A DNA stretch of 64,000 nucleotides from Rhizobiaceae bacterium (lineage in GTDB: Bacteria; Pseudomonadota; Alphaproteobacteria; Rhizobiales; Rhizobiaceae), in NCBI GenBank assembly GCA_905339215.1, contig CAJPFN010000050.1, forward strand, positions 16,219 to 80,218, given 5' to 3'. Shown in pieces: positions 27,835-38,979 of the stretch; position 1 is the first letter of the stretch; each line of letters starts with the position of its first letter. The notes under the pieces are model-generated. The model made no database searches and was not told where the DNA came from. It saw only the letters and a list, made by a program, of their open reading frames with translations. The position numbers and the translations under genes are program-made.

Positions 27835-29943
27835 ATGCGCCCGGCCTCGCTCGATCCGCTGTTCGTTCCGCTCACCTCGCTCGACGGGGTCGGGCCGAAG
27901 GTGGCGTCCCTGATCGAAAAGATCGTGCCCGCCGACCTCGGCGAGCGCCACGCACGCGCGGGCGATCTCCTGTTCCTGCTCCCGCATTCGATCATCGACC
28001 GCCGAAACCGGCCGGGGATCGCCTTCGCCGCGGAAGGCGCCATCGTCACGCTGGACGTCCGCATCGATCGCCACCAGCCGCCGCCGCGCGGAAACAGGTC
28101 GGTTCCCTATCGCGTCTTCGCCCACGACGACACCGGCGAGATCGCGCTGACCTTCTTCCACGCCCACGCAACCTGGCTCCAGAACCAGATGCCAGAGGGC
28201 GCGCAGGTGGTCGTCAGCGGCCGCATGGAATGGTTCAACGGCCGCCCGACCATGGTCCATCCCGACCACATCGCCGGCATCGAGGCCGCCGCTTCGCTGC
28301 CGCTGGTCGAACCGGTCTATCCGCTCACCGCCGGCCTGTCGGCGAAGGTCTTGCGCCGCGCCATCGCCCAGGCGATGGCGAGGATGCCCACCTTGACCGA
28401 ATGGCTCGATCCGGACGTTTCCCGCCGGTACAGCTTCCCTGCCTTCGCCGAGGCGCTGTCGCGCCTGCACAATCCTGCCGATCCGCTCGACGTTTCGCCC
28501 GACGCCGCTGCATGGCGCCGGCTCGCTTTTGACGAACTGCTCGCCGGCCAGCTTTCGCTGGCGCTGGTGCGCAGCCGGGTGCGCCGCATCGCCGGCCGCG
28601 CGCTCGCCGGCGACGGCCGCGTCGCGGCGGCGATCCGGGCGGCGCTGCCCTATTCGCTGACCAACGCGCAGGAGACGGCGCTGCGAGAGATCGAGGCCGA
28701 TCTCGGGCGGCCGGAACGCATGCTGCGCCTCCTCCAGGGCGACGTCGGCTCGGGCAAGACGATTGTTGCGCTGCTCGCCATGGCGCGGGCCGCCGAAGCG
28801 GGCGGCCAGGCCGCGCTGATGGCGCCGACCGAAATCCTCGCCCGCCAGCACCTCGCGACCATCGCGCCGCTCGCGGCGGGGGCCGGCCTGCGTACTGCGA
28901 TCCTCACCGGCCGAGAAAAGGGCCGCGAGCGCGCCGAAATCCTCGCCGACCTCGCCGACGGTTCGATCGACATCGTCATCGGCACGCACGCGCTTTTCCA
29001 GGAACCGGTGAACTACCGCGACCTCGCGCTAGCGATCGTCGACGAGCAGCACCGCTTCGGCGTGCACCAGCGGCTGGCTATCACGGCGAAGGGCGACGCA
29101 CCGCATATGCTGGTCATGACGGCGACGCCGATCCCGCGCACGCTGGTGCTGACCGCCTTCGGCGACATGGACGTCTCCCGTCTCACCGAGAAGCCGGCCG
29201 GCCGCCGGCCCATCCGTACGGTAACCTTGCCCCATGAGCGACTGGACGAGCTCATCGGGCGCGTTCGCGACGCCGTCGGCGAAGGCCAGAAGGTCTACTG
29301 GATCTGCCCGCTCGTCGAGGAATCCGAGGAAACCGACCTGACCGCCGCCGAAGAGCGGCATGCGTCGCTGAAATCCGTGTTCGGAAGCTCGGTTGGCCTC
29401 GTTCATGGCCGCATGAAAGGTCCGGATAAGGACGAGGCGATGCGCCGCTTCAAGGACGGTGACACGCAGATCCTTGTTGCCACCACCGTCATCGAAGTCG
29501 GCGTCGATGTCCCCGACGCCACGATCATCGTCATCGAACACGCCGAGCGCTTCGGCTTGGCGCAGCTTCACCAATTGCGCGGTCGCGTCGGCCGCGGCGA
29601 CCGGCCGTCCACTTGCGTTCTGCTCTACAAGGGTCCGCTCGGCGAGACGGCGAAGCGCCGTCTTTCAGTAATGCGCGAGACCGAGGACGGCTTCGTCATC
29701 TCCGAGGAAGACCTGAGGCTGCGCGGCGAGGGCGAGCTGCTCGGCACCAGGCAGTCGGGTACGCCGGGTTTTCAGGTGGCGCGCATTGAGCACCATGGCG
29801 ACCTGCTGGAGACCGCGCGCGACGACGCCCGGCTTCTACTGGCGCGGGATCCGGACCTCGTCTCGCCGCGTGGTGCGGCCGTTCGTGTGCTGCTCTATCT
29901 CTTCGGCAGGGACGAGGCGGTGCGGCTCCTGCGCGCCGGCTGA
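27835..29943 (+). CDS. recG: ATP-dependent DNA helicase RecG
   Basis: 702 residues from ATG 27835. RecG remodels stalled forks and Holliday junctions. The N-terminal wedge domain includes an OB fold (VTLDVRIDRHQPP...), and the helicase core shows motif I LQGDVGSGKTIVALLA, motif II VDEQHRFGVHQR, motif III MTATPIPRTL, and motifs V-VI ATTVIEVGVDVPDATI and QLHQLRGRVGRGD. ISEEDLRLRGEGELLGTRQSG is the RecG C-terminal signature. A longer in-frame extension upstream lacks family similarity and runs into the sdhE region. The 3' end overlaps the DUF502 gene. Confidence 0.96.
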   Translation: MRPASLDPLFVPLTSLDGVGPKVASLIEKIVPADLGERHARAGDLLFLLPHSIIDRRNRPGIAFAAEGAIVTLDVRIDRHQPPPRGNRSVPYRVFAHDDTGEIALTFFHAHATWLQNQMPEGAQVVVSGRMEWFNGRPTMVHPDHIAGIEAAASLPLVEPVYPLTAGLSAKVLRRAIAQAMARMPTLTEWLDPDVSRRYSFPAFAEALSRLHNPADPLDVSPDAAAWRRLAFDELLAGQLSLALVRSRVRRIAGRALAGDGRVAAAIRAALPYSLTNAQETALREIEADLGRPERMLRLLQGDVGSGKTIVALLAMARAAEAGGQAALMAPTEILARQHLATIAPLAAGAGLRTAILTGREKGRERAEILADLADGSIDIVIGTHALFQEPVNYRDLALAIVDEQHRFGVHQRLAITAKGDAPHMLVMTATPIPRTLVLTAFGDMDVSRLTEKPAGRRPIRTVTLPHERLDELIGRVRDAVGEGQKVYWICPLVEESEETDLTAAEERHASLKSVFGSSVGLVHGRMKGPDKDEAMRRFKDGDTQILVATTVIEVGVDVPDATIIVIEHAERFGLAQLHQLRGRVGRGDRPSTCVLLYKGPLGETAKRRLSVMRETEDGFVISEEDLRLRGEGELLGTRQSGTPGFQVARIEHHGDLLETARDDARLLLARDPDLVSPRGAAVRVLLYLFGRDEAVRLLRAG

Positions 29944-30620
29944 ACGGTCGTTGCCATGCCGTTGGCCTCCTCGGCCTCGTCGGCGCGTTCGGGCGCAACC
30001 AGCCCGGCCGAGATGACCAGCTTCGCCGCGTCCTCGACGCTCATCGACAGCTCGACGACGTCCGCGCGGGGCACGTACATCAGGAACCCGGTCGTTGGAT
30101 TGGGTGTCGACGGCATGAAGACGGCGATCGGATCGTCGGCTTTTCCGTCCAGCCGCTCGTTGATCTCGTTCTTCTTCTCGCTCGCTATGAAGACGATCGC
30201 CCAGACTCCGCGGCGTGGGTATTCGATGACCGCGACCTTGTTGAACATGTCTGCCTTGTTCGACAGAACCGTCTCGAAGATCTGCTTCAGGCCGCCGTAG
30301 AGACTTCTGACCAGCGGCATCCGGCCCAGCAGGTATTCGCCCTGAGAGACGATGGCGCGGCCGATGAAGTTGGCGGCCAGGAAGCCGATCAGCGTGATCA
30401 AGAACAGGGCGACGATCAGGCCGAAGCCCGGCACCGGAAACGGCAGGTAGGTGTCGGGATTGTAGCGCGCCGGAATGTAGGGTTTTACCCACGAATCGAC
30501 CCAGCCGATGAACGACCAAGCGATGTAGAGCGTGATGGCGAGCGGCGCACAGACGATGAAGCCGGTGAGGAAATAGTTCCGCAGACGCGTCATGCCGGAC
30601 GTCTTGTGGGAGTCGGACAT
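29895..30620 (-). CDS. DUF502 integral membrane protein
   Basis: 241 residues. Two membrane helices near the N-terminus (NYFLTGFIVCAPLAITLYIAW and GLIVALFLITLIGFLAAN) flank a soluble loop, followed by the DUF502 hallmark PLVRSLYGGLKQIFETVL and a soluble beta-rich domain with PSTPNPTTGFLMYVPRAD. The last 40 residues are hydrophilic. Function is unknown; plant relatives are called COV proteins. The ATG at 30620 is chosen, since the upstream extension is Arg-rich and not conserved. Confidence 0.9.
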   Translation of the reverse strand: MSDSHKTSGMTRLRNYFLTGFIVCAPLAITLYIAWSFIGWVDSWVKPYIPARYNPDTYLPFPVPGFGLIVALFLITLIGFLAANFIGRAIVSQGEYLLGRMPLVRSLYGGLKQIFETVLSNKADMFNKVAVIEYPRRGVWAIVFIASEKKNEINERLDGKADDPIAVFMPSTPNPTTGFLMYVPRADVVELSMSVEDAAKLVISAGLVAPERADEAEEANGMATTVQPARRSRTASSLPKR

Positions 30621-30716
30621 CGGATTCCTGCCGCCTTCGCGCGACGCAACGGGATGTGCGCCGCGCCGATTCATACGGCAAAATCAGCGCGCGCGAAGCC
30701 CCTATTCGCCCGACAT

Positions 30717-32540
30717 CTATTCCACGGTCACGGACTTGGCGAGATTGCGCGGCTGGTCGACGTCGGTGCCCATGAAGACTGCGGTGTAGTAGGCAAGCAG
30801 CTGGATCGGCAGGGCGAAGATCATCGGTGCGATGATTTCGGGGACGTCCGGCAGCACGATCGTCTCCATCGTCGCCACAGAGCAGCGCGCCGCGCCCGCC
30901 TCGTCCGTGATCAGGATGATGCGGCCGCCGCGCGCGGCGACCTCCTGCATGTTGGACATGGTCTTGTCGAACACCCGGTCGTGGGGCGCGATGACGATGA
31001 CCGGCATCGTCTCGTCGATCAGCGCGATCGGTCCGTGCTTCAGTTCGCCCGCCGCATAGCCTTCGGCATGGATGTAGGAGATCTCCTTGAGCTTCAGCGC
31101 GCCTTCCATGGCCAAGGGATAGCTGGTGCCTCGGCCGAGATAGAGGACGTGCTGGACCTTGGAGAGTTCGCGCGCCACCTTCTCGATCTGCTCGTCGAGC
31201 TTCAGCACCTGGCTGGCGAAGCGCGGCGCTTCCGAAAGCTGGCGCACCAGCATCTTCTCCTCGTCGGCGGAGATCTTGCCGCGGGCGACGCCGGCGCGCA
31301 CCGCCAGTGCGGCGAGCACGGAAAGCTGGCAGGTGAAGGCCTTCGTCGAGGCGACGCCGATTTCGGGACCGGCGAGCGTCGGAAAGGTCACGTCGGATTC
31401 GCGGGCGATCGTCGATTCGCGCACGTTGACGATGGCGCCGATCGGCACGCCCTCCTTGCGGCAGTAGCGCAGCGACGCCAGCGTGTCGGCCGTCTCGCCG
31501 GATTGCGAAACGAACATCGCCGCCGTGTCCTTCGTCAGCGGCATCTCGCGGTAGCGGAACTCCGAGGCGATGTCGATGTCGACGGGCAGCCGCGCGTAGC
31601 GCTCGAACAGGTACTTGCCGACCAGTCCGGCAAGGTAGGCCGTGCCGCAGGCCGAGATCGCCAGGCGGTCGAGGCGGGCGAAGTCGAAGGGCAGGTCGAG
31701 CACACGCGTCGCCTGCTCGGTGAAGTCGACATAATGCGCCAGCGTATGGGAGATGACCTCTGGCTGCTCGTGGATCTCCTTCTCCATGAAGTGGCGATGG
31801 TTGCCCTTGTCGACCAGGAAGCTGGTGCCGACGGACTGCTGGCGCGGCCGCTCGACCGGATTACCGCTCATGTCGTAGATCTGCGCTTGGTTGCGGCGCA
31901 CGACGCACCAATCGCCGTCCTCGAGATAGGTGATCGATTTCGTGAACGGCGCCAATGCGATGGCGTCCGAGCCGAGATACATTTCCCCGTCGCCGTGACC
32001 GATGGCGAGCGGCGGGCCGTTGCGGGCGCCCACGATCAGGTCCTCGTCGCCGCGGAACATGATGGCGAGGGCAAACGCACCCTCCAGGCGCTTCAGCGCG
32101 TTGAACGCGGCGTCGACGGGGCGGCGTCCGCGCTTCAGCTCGCGCGAGACGAGATGCGCGACGACCTCGGTATCGGTCTGCGAGGTGAATTGGTAGCCGT
32201 CGCGCACCAGTTCGTCGCGCAGCTCGGCGAAATTCTCGATGATGCCGTTGTGGACGATGGCGACGTCCTTGGAGAAGTGCGGATGAGCGTTCGCCTCGTT
32301 GGGCACGCCATGGGTGGCCCAGCGCGTGTGGCCGATGCCGATCGTGCCGTCGAGCGGTTCGGCCCTCAGCCGGCGCTCGAGATTGATCAGCTTGCCCTCG
32401 GCGCGCCGCCGGGCGAGGTCGCCGTGCTCGATCGTGGCGATGCCCGCCGAATCGTAGCCGCGATATTCGAGGCGCTTCAGCGCCTCGACGAGGAGCGGCG
32501 CCACCGGCTCCGTTCCGACGATACCGACAATGCCGCACAT
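30717..32540 (-). CDS. glmS: Glutamine-fructose-6-phosphate aminotransferase GlmS
   Basis: 607 residues, standard length. It makes glucosamine-6-phosphate from fructose-6-phosphate and glutamine, the first step to UDP-GlcNAc. The glutaminase nucleophile is Cys2 of MCGIVGIVG, with RWATHG and the THTEV-like SQTDTEVVAHL. Two SIS domains follow (ACGTAYLAGLVGKY, then GRGTSYPLAMEGALKLKE) and the C-terminus DQPRNLAKSVTVE is invariant. It lies 147 bases after glmU on the same strand, so both enzymes of the pathway are likely coexpressed. No glmS ribozyme is seen upstream. Confidence 0.97.
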   Translation of the reverse strand: MCGIVGIVGTEPVAPLLVEALKRLEYRGYDSAGIATIEHGDLARRRAEGKLINLERRLRAEPLDGTIGIGHTRWATHGVPNEANAHPHFSKDVAIVHNGIIENFAELRDELVRDGYQFTSQTDTEVVAHLVSRELKRGRRPVDAAFNALKRLEGAFALAIMFRGDEDLIVGARNGPPLAIGHGDGEMYLGSDAIALAPFTKSITYLEDGDWCVVRRNQAQIYDMSGNPVERPRQQSVGTSFLVDKGNHRHFMEKEIHEQPEVISHTLAHYVDFTEQATRVLDLPFDFARLDRLAISACGTAYLAGLVGKYLFERYARLPVDIDIASEFRYREMPLTKDTAAMFVSQSGETADTLASLRYCRKEGVPIGAIVNVRESTIARESDVTFPTLAGPEIGVASTKAFTCQLSVLAALAVRAGVARGKISADEEKMLVRQLSEAPRFASQVLKLDEQIEKVARELSKVQHVLYLGRGTSYPLAMEGALKLKEISYIHAEGYAAGELKHGPIALIDETMPVIVIAPHDRVFDKTMSNMQEVAARGGRIILITDEAGAARCSVATMETIVLPDVPEIIAPMIFALPIQLLAYYTAVFMGTDVDQPRNLAKSVTVE

Positions 32541-32687
32541 GCCGTCTTCCCCCGATTCCGCCTCGGTTGCAGGCGTGATGTAGGATGCCGCCCGCCGCCG
32601 CGGAAGTCACATATGGTTGCGGCGTATGTCAGGCAGGCGCGGTCTGGACCGCGAGCCGCATCATGACGGCAACGCCTTGAAATCCCG

Positions 32688-34058
32688 TTACTCGGAATGC
32701 GAGGATTTTCCGGCGGCCGCCGCGGCCGACGCCTGGCGTTCGCGCAGCTGGCGCCCACGCCCCGGCAGCGTCTTCTGCCTGGCCCGGCCGAAGGCCAGCG
32801 CGTCGTCGGGCACTTCCTCGGTGATGACGCTGCCCGAGGCGACATAGGCCCCCTGCCCGATCTTCACCGGCGCCACGAGTGCGGAGTTCGAGCCGATGAA
32901 GGCGCCGGCGCCGATCTCGGTCAGGAACTTGTTGTACCCGTCGTAGTTGCAGGTGATCGTTCCGGCGCCGATGTTGGCCTTGGCGCCGATCACCGCGTCG
33001 CCGATATAGGTCAGGTGATTGACCTTGGCACCCGTGTCGATCACCGCTTTCTTCACCTCGCAGAAATTGCCCACCTTAGCCTTTTCGCGCAGGTCGGCGC
33101 CCGGCCGCAGGCGGGCGAACGGGCCGACCTCGGCGCTGGCCGCCACCGTCGCGCCCTCGATGTGCGAGAAGGCGCGGATCGTGGCGTTTCCGGCGATCTT
33201 CACGCCCGGGCCGAAGACGACGTTCGGCTCGACGATCGTGTCGGCGCCGATCTCGGTGTCGTGGCAGAAATGCACGGTATCGGGCGAGACAAGCGTCACC
33301 CCGTCAAGCATCATCCTGCGCCGGGTGCGGCGTTGCCATATCGCCTCGCCGGCGGCCAGCTCGGCGCGGTTGTTGATGCCGAGCACGCTGTCGAACGGCG
33401 CCTCGATCGCCACCACCGACAGGCCTTCGCTGCGGGCAATCGCGACGATGTCGGTGAGGTAGTACTCGCCATTGGCGTTGGCATTGCCGACCTTGCCGAG
33501 TAGCGCCAGCGCATGGTGACCCGAGATCGCCATCAGCCCGGCGTTGCAGAAGGTGATCGCCTTCATGTCCGGCGTGCAGTCTTTCTCCTCGCGGATGGCG
33601 GTCAGTTCGCCGTTCTTCTCGATCAGCCGGCCGTAACCGGTCGGCTGGTCGGTATGGAAGCCGATGACGGCGACCGCCGCGCCCTCGGCGAGCTTCCTGC
33701 GCGCCTGGATGAGCGTGTCGGCCTCGATCAGCGGCGTGTCGCCGAACAGCACGAGGAGATCGTCGTAGCCGCGTTCTATCGCGTCGCGCGCGGCGAGCAC
33801 CGCATGCGCCGTCCCCAGCCGCTCCGCCTGCACGAATGTTTCCGCCGGGGCGAACGTCTTCACCGCCGCCGCCACCGTTTCGCCGCCGCGCCCGACGACC
33901 AGCGCAAGGTCGCCCGCACCCGCCGCCGCGGCCGCTCGCGTCACGTGAGCCACCATCGGTAGCCCGGCAATGCGATGCAGCACCTTCGGCGTCGCGCTCT
34001 TCATGCGCGTGCCTTCGCCGGCGGCGAGGATGATCGAAAGACAGCTGCGTTCGTTCAT
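32688..34058 (-). CDS. glmU: Bifunctional N-acetyltransferase/uridylyltransferase GlmU
   Basis: 456 residues from ATG 34058. The N-terminal pyrophosphorylase domain has [18 protein letters not shown] and [11 protein letters not shown]. The C-terminal left-handed beta-helix domain shows hexapeptide repeats such as [20 protein letters not shown] and [18 protein letters not shown]. It acetylates GlcN-1-P and transfers UMP to give UDP-GlcNAc for peptidoglycan and lipid A. A longer upstream frame exists but the N-terminus [16 protein letters not shown] fits the family. Precedes glmS. Confidence 0.97.
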   Translation of the reverse strand: MNERSCLSIILAAGEGTRMKSATPKVLHRIAGLPMVAHVTRAAAAAGAGDLALVVGRGGETVAAAVKTFAPAETFVQAERLGTAHAVLAARDAIERGYDDLLVLFGDTPLIEADTLIQARRKLAEGAAVAVIGFHTDQPTGYGRLIEKNGELTAIREEKDCTPDMKAITFCNAGLMAISGHHALALLGKVGNANANGEYYLTDIVAIARSEGLSVVAIEAPFDSVLGINNRAELAAGEAIWQRRTRRRMMLDGVTLVSPDTVHFCHDTEIGADTIVEPNVVFGPGVKIAGNATIRAFSHIEGATVAASAEVGPFARLRPGADLREKAKVGNFCEVKKAVIDTGAKVNHLTYIGDAVIGAKANIGAGTITCNYDGYNKFLTEIGAGAFIGSNSALVAPVKIGQGAYVASGSVITEEVPDDALAFGRARQKTLPGRGRQLRERQASAAAAAGKSSHSE

Positions 34059-34158
34059 GAATTGGTCTCTGCGGGCAGGTTGATCGTGAATCGCGATAGC
34101 TGTATCACCCCCGGCGGTCCGCTCCAATGCGGTCTCCTCCGGCAAGGGATGCGTCTCG

Positions 34159-35133
34159 TTGGACGACCGCTCGAAAGGCCGGGCCGGCATGGCCGTCCTG
34201 GTCATGCTGGTCACGCCGCTGTTCTTCTCGACCAACCTGATCTTCGGCCGATTCGTGGTCGACGAGGTGGCGCCGTTCACGCTCGCCTTCCTGCGCTGGG
34301 CGTCGGTGGCGGTCGCGCTGTCGCCCTTCCTGCTGCGCGAACGCGTCGCGGCGGCCGCTGTGCTGCGCTCCAGCGGCGCCCTCGTCGTCCTGCTCGGCTT
34401 CCTCGGCATGTGGATCTGCGGCGCGCTGGTCTATCTCGCGCTCGACATGACGACAGCGACCAACGGCACGCTGATCTACACCACCTCCCCCGTCATCATC
34501 CTGCTCATCGAGGCGACGTTCCGCGGCCGCCGCATCGGCCGCCGCGAGGCGATCGGCTCGGCCGTCGCCTTCGTCGGCGTCGCCGTGATCGTGCTCAGGG
34601 GCGAGCTCGACGCGCTGCTCACCCTCGACGTCAACGTCGGCGACCTGATCTTCCTCGGCACGGCGATCGCCTGGGCGGTCTATTCGATCCTCTACCGCTC
34701 GCCGCGGCTGGCGGCCCTGTCCAACCTTGCGCTGTTCTCGGCCGTCGCCGCCGCCGGCGCGGTCACGCTCCTGCCCTTCGCCGCGGCCGAGTTCCTCCAC
34801 GGCGCGCCGATGCCGCGCACGGCCTCGGCCTGGGGCGGCATCGCCGGCATCGTCGTCTTCTCCTCGCTGCTCGCCTTCTCCGGCTTCCAGTACGGCGTGC
34901 GCCGCCTGGGACCCTCGGCGGCCGGCGTTTTCATGTACCTCTTGCCGCCCTACGGCGTTTTCCTCGCCGTCGCCTTCCTCGGCGAGACCTTCCACGCCTT
35001 CCACGCCGCCGGCATCGCGCTGGTCATGGGCGGCGTCGCGCTGGCGACGGCCCCGGCGGCGCTGTTCCGGTGGCGAAGGACGCCCCGCTACCCCAACCGC
35101 CCCAGCGCCGGGAACCACTCCAGCAGCCAGTAG
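34159..35133 (+). CDS. DMT-superfamily transporter, EamA type
   Basis: 324 residues with ten hydrophobic segments in two EamA repeats ([25 protein letters not shown] in the first, [14 protein letters not shown] in the second). Typical members export amino acids or metabolites; the substrate is unknown. The start is TTG 34159, with AAGGGA nine bases upstream; ATG 34189, ten codons in, is an alternative that would lose only a polar leader. It is divergent from glmU, and its end overlaps ccdA by 46 bases. Confidence 0.88.
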   Translation: MDDRSKGRAGMAVLVMLVTPLFFSTNLIFGRFVVDEVAPFTLAFLRWASVAVALSPFLLRERVAAAAVLRSSGALVVLLGFLGMWICGALVYLALDMTTATNGTLIYTTSPVIILLIEATFRGRRIGRREAIGSAVAFVGVAVIVLRGELDALLTLDVNVGDLIFLGTAIAWAVYSILYRSPRLAALSNLALFSAVAAAGAVTLLPFAAAEFLHGAPMPRTASAWGGIAGIVVFSSLLAFSGFQYGVRRLGPSAAGVFMYLLPPYGVFLAVAFLGETFHAFHAAGIALVMGGVALATAPAALFRWRRTPRYPNRPSAGNHSSSQ

Positions 35134-35834
35134 GAGAAGCGCGTCATGCTGCCGGTGACGAAGAGTAGGCCGGCGGCGACCAGCAGCGCACCGATCACTT
35201 TTTCGACGCGGCCGAGATGGACGCGGAATTTCGCTAGGAAGCGCATGAAGGCGCCGGAAAACAGGGCCGCGACGAGGAAGGGTAGGCCGAGGCCGAGCGA
35301 ATAGGCGGCGAGCAGCAGCGCCCCTTCGCCCACCGTCTCGCGCCCGCCGGCCAGCGTCAGGATCGGCCCGAGCACCGGCCCGATGCACGGCGTCCAGCCG
35401 AAGGCAAAGGCCAGCCCCATGACATAGGCGGCGACCATGTTCGCGGGCTTGCCCTGACTCTGGAAGCGCGCCTCGCGCGCGAGAATCGGAATGCGCAGCA
35501 CCCCGAGGAAATTCAGCCCCATGGCGATGATGACGATACCCGCGGCGATGCCGAGCGGCTCCTGCCAGGCGCGCAGCAGCCCGCCGATGGTCGAAGCACC
35601 GGCCCCAAGCGCGACGAAGACGGTCGAGAAGCCGAGCACGAAGGCGACCGAGGCGCCGACGAGGGCCGCGCGCAGATGCGGCTTCTCCCCGGCGTCCTCC
35701 TCGGCGCGGAAGTCGTCGACCGTCACGCCCGCCATGTAGCAGAGATAGGGCGGTACCAGCGGCAGCACGCAGGGCGACAGAAACGACAGCGCGCCCGCGC
35801 CGACGGCCGTCACGTAGCCGACATCGATCGCCAT
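35088..35834 (-). CDS. ccdA: Cytochrome c biogenesis protein CcdA
   Basis: 248 residues from ATG 35834, with about six membrane helices. CcdA passes electrons from cytosolic thioredoxin to periplasmic thiols. The two redox cysteines lie in FLSPCVLPLVPPYLCYMAG (helix 1) and FGWTPCIGPVLGPIL (helix 4), each followed by the expected proline. It supports cytochrome c maturation, though ccm genes are not nearby. An upstream in-frame extension is Arg-rich and unlikely. Confidence 0.94.
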   Translation of the reverse strand: MAIDVGYVTAVGAGALSFLSPCVLPLVPPYLCYMAGVTVDDFRAEEDAGEKPHLRAALVGASVAFVLGFSTVFVALGAGASTIGGLLRAWQEPLGIAAGIVIIAMGLNFLGVLRIPILAREARFQSQGKPANMVAAYVMGLAFAFGWTPCIGPVLGPILTLAGGRETVGEGALLLAAYSLGLGLPFLVAALFSGAFMRFLAKFRVHLGRVEKVIGALLVAAGLLFVTGSMTRFSYWLLEWFPALGRLG

Positions 35835-36070
35835 TCTTTCCCGTCGCCTCGTCGTTCGTTCCCGGCTTTGCCCGCCGGTTCTATCCCGGCGAGCATATAG
35901 ACGCCGCTGGCGCGACGGCCAAATCACCATCGCGTGGCATACCGCCGCGCCGCTGCGGACCGCACCGGCGATCGCATGTCCAACGGCCGAGTATTAAGTA
36001 GAATTGTTCAGTTCACTATATTTCGACCGTGACCCCGCGTATTAACCACGTCGTGTCGCCTTTCTGAAAA

Positions 36071-36084
36071 TTGACCTGCGTCAA
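36071..36084. promoter_or_regulatory. FNR/FixK-type binding site (anaerobox)
   Basis: TTGACCTGCGTCAA is a perfect TTGAC-N4-GTCAA palindrome, within the pattern recognised by FNR, FixK, DNR and NnrR regulators (TTGAY-N4-RTCAA). Its centre is about 57 bases before the start codon of the small gene at 36135. A class II promoter would place transcription start near 36119, just ahead of the ribosome-binding site GGAGG. It lies in an AT-rich stretch. Confidence 0.6.
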
Positions 36085-36134
36085 TCCATTGATACTAAAC
36101 AAAGTGATAGCTCGCCTCAGACTTGGAGGTGGAT

Positions 36135-36368
36135 ATGCAGACGACTATAGTACTGACAGATATTAACCATTCTAGCGATACGTCTTCATCTATGGTGCGT
36201 TTCAGCATCAGGCTGAACGATGCGGCCCTGGCATGGCTCGACACCAGCGTTCTCGGCCACGTCGATGACGGCGAGGCGTTCGAGGCAACGATGCGAAACC
36301 GGATCCACGAGATCACGGAATTGCTCGACGACTGGATCCGGCAGGGTCGCGGGATCGTGCGGGCTTGA
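36135..36368 (+). CDS. Orphan 77-residue protein behind an FNR-type box
   Basis: Starts at ATG 36135, with GGAGG five bases upstream (36125-36129), a strong signal. The protein (MQTTIVLTDINHSSDTSS...) has no signal peptide or membrane segment. The middle and C-terminus (AFEATMRNRIHEITELLDDWIRQGRG) look alpha-helical and amphipathic. No family is recognised. The AT-rich surroundings differ from its neighbours. The upstream FNR/FixK-type palindrome suggests induction under low oxygen or nitrogen oxides. A weak AT-rich hairpin followed by TTTTTT at about 36413-36428 may terminate it. Confidence 0.6.
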   Translation: MQTTIVLTDINHSSDTSSSMVRFSIRLNDAALAWLDTSVLGHVDDGEAFEATMRNRIHEITELLDDWIRQGRGIVRA

Positions 36369-36429
36369 CCAGCCGTTGAAGACCAAACGGTATATGTTCG
36401 TTAAATCATTGAATTCACTGAATTTTTTA

Positions 36430-36505
36430 TGGTGAGCGCACTGGGACTCGAACCCAGGACCTACTGATTAAAAGTCAGTTGCTCTACCGGCTGAGCTATG
36501 CGCTC
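36430..36505 (-). tRNA. tRNA-Lys (anticodon TTT)
   Basis: On the minus strand a full cloverleaf can be drawn: acceptor GAGCGCA/TGCGCTC, D stem GCTC/GAGC, anticodon stem ACTGA/TCAGT around loop CTTTTAA, and T stem CTGGG/CCCAG with TTCGAGT. Discriminator A is followed by an encoded CCA, included in the coordinates. No integrase or duplicated 3' end was seen beside it. Confidence 0.97.
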
Positions 36506-36730
36506 CCCGTGGGCACGAAACCCCGGAAAATGCGCGGGACCATAGGGAGACTGGTTTCGGCGGTCAACCGAAAAAGGGGCCTGCGGCGCCGCCGCCACGC
36601 CGGTCTCGCCGGTCGGACACGCCGGCGGAGGGCGGCGAAGCCTTTGTCCGCTCGACGGATTTTCCGGGAACCTTCGCGACCGGAGGTCGTTGCCCCCGCA
36701 CGGGACATCCACAGCAAGAGGACGCCTCCA

Positions 36731-37264
36731 ATGCGAAAAACCCTTTCGACTCTATGCGCAACCACCCTTTCCGCCAGCCTCGTCTTCGGTGCGGCCGCCC
36801 CCCTCGCCGCGGGTCCGCTCTCGGCCGAGACCTTCGACGGAAACGTCGTCCGCGTTCAGATGGACCCGAATCCGATGGTCCATCCCGAGACGGTTCAGCC
36901 CGATTCCGGTGAGCGTGTCGCCCAGTCGGACTGGCGCCGCGACCGCCGCGAATGGCGCCGAGACCGCCGCGACGATCGCCGGCGCGATTTCCACCGGCGC
37001 GGCGACAACTACTACTTCAACGGCCATCGCGGTTTTCGCCACCACCGTCCGGGCTACCGCGAGTACAATGGCTGGTGGTTTCCGGCAGCAGCCTTCATCG
37101 CCGGTGCGATCATCACCGGCTCGGTCAATCAGGGACACGTGGTGCGTGGCGACAGCGCGCATGTCCGCTGGTGCTACGACCGCTACCGCTCCTATCGCGA
37201 CTGGGACAACACGTTCCAGCCCTACAACGGGCCGCGGCGCCAGTGCTACTCGCCCTATAGCTGA
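36731..37264 (+). CDS. BA14K-family secreted protein
   Basis: 177 residues. Signal peptide ([20 protein letters not shown]...), cleavage near residue 28. A strongly basic segment rich in R/D/W ([19 protein letters not shown]) precedes a membrane-like stretch ([18 protein letters not shown]) and the C-terminal BA14K module [18 protein letters not shown] and [11 protein letters not shown] with two cysteines. The founding Brucella protein is immunoreactive and lectin-like; function in other species is unknown. AGAGGA lies upstream of the ATG. Confidence 0.88.
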   Translation: MRKTLSTLCATTLSASLVFGAAAPLAAGPLSAETFDGNVVRVQMDPNPMVHPETVQPDSGERVAQSDWRRDRREWRRDRRDDRRRDFHRRGDNYYFNGHRGFRHHRPGYREYNGWWFPAAAFIAGAIITGSVNQGHVVRGDSAHVRWCYDRYRSYRDWDNTFQPYNGPRRQCYSPYS

Positions 37265-37316
37265 CGCCAGTGCCGGGAGCCGCGCGCCGGCTCCCGGCGG
37301 CCACGCCGGAACACGG

Positions 37317-38807
<1,491 letters not shown>

Positions 38808-38979
38808 CTGGTTCCTCCTCCCGGCGCCGCGCCGTGTCCGGATCGCCGCGGCTCCCCGCGTCGCGAGCGCCGCCATCGCGCCCATCCGAACTAATTCGCG
38901 CGCCGAATGAATATCAAACGAAATGCTACGAATCCAGACCGCCGGCCTGCGATCGGCCCCTGCGGCCAGATCCCGAACT

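Noticed and set aside
30606..32666. Open frame of 686 codons antisense to glmS
   Set aside because: Arises from codon bias of glmS; no recognisable domain or ribosome-binding site.
32541..32687. glmS ribozyme or riboswitch upstream of glmS
   Set aside because: The interval is only 147 bases and no ribozyme core is recognisable; such ribozymes are characteristic of Firmicutes.
36430..36505. Integration site (att) at tRNA-Lys
   Set aside because: The AT-rich patch next to the tRNA suggested an island, but no integrase or duplicated tRNA 3' end was found within the window.
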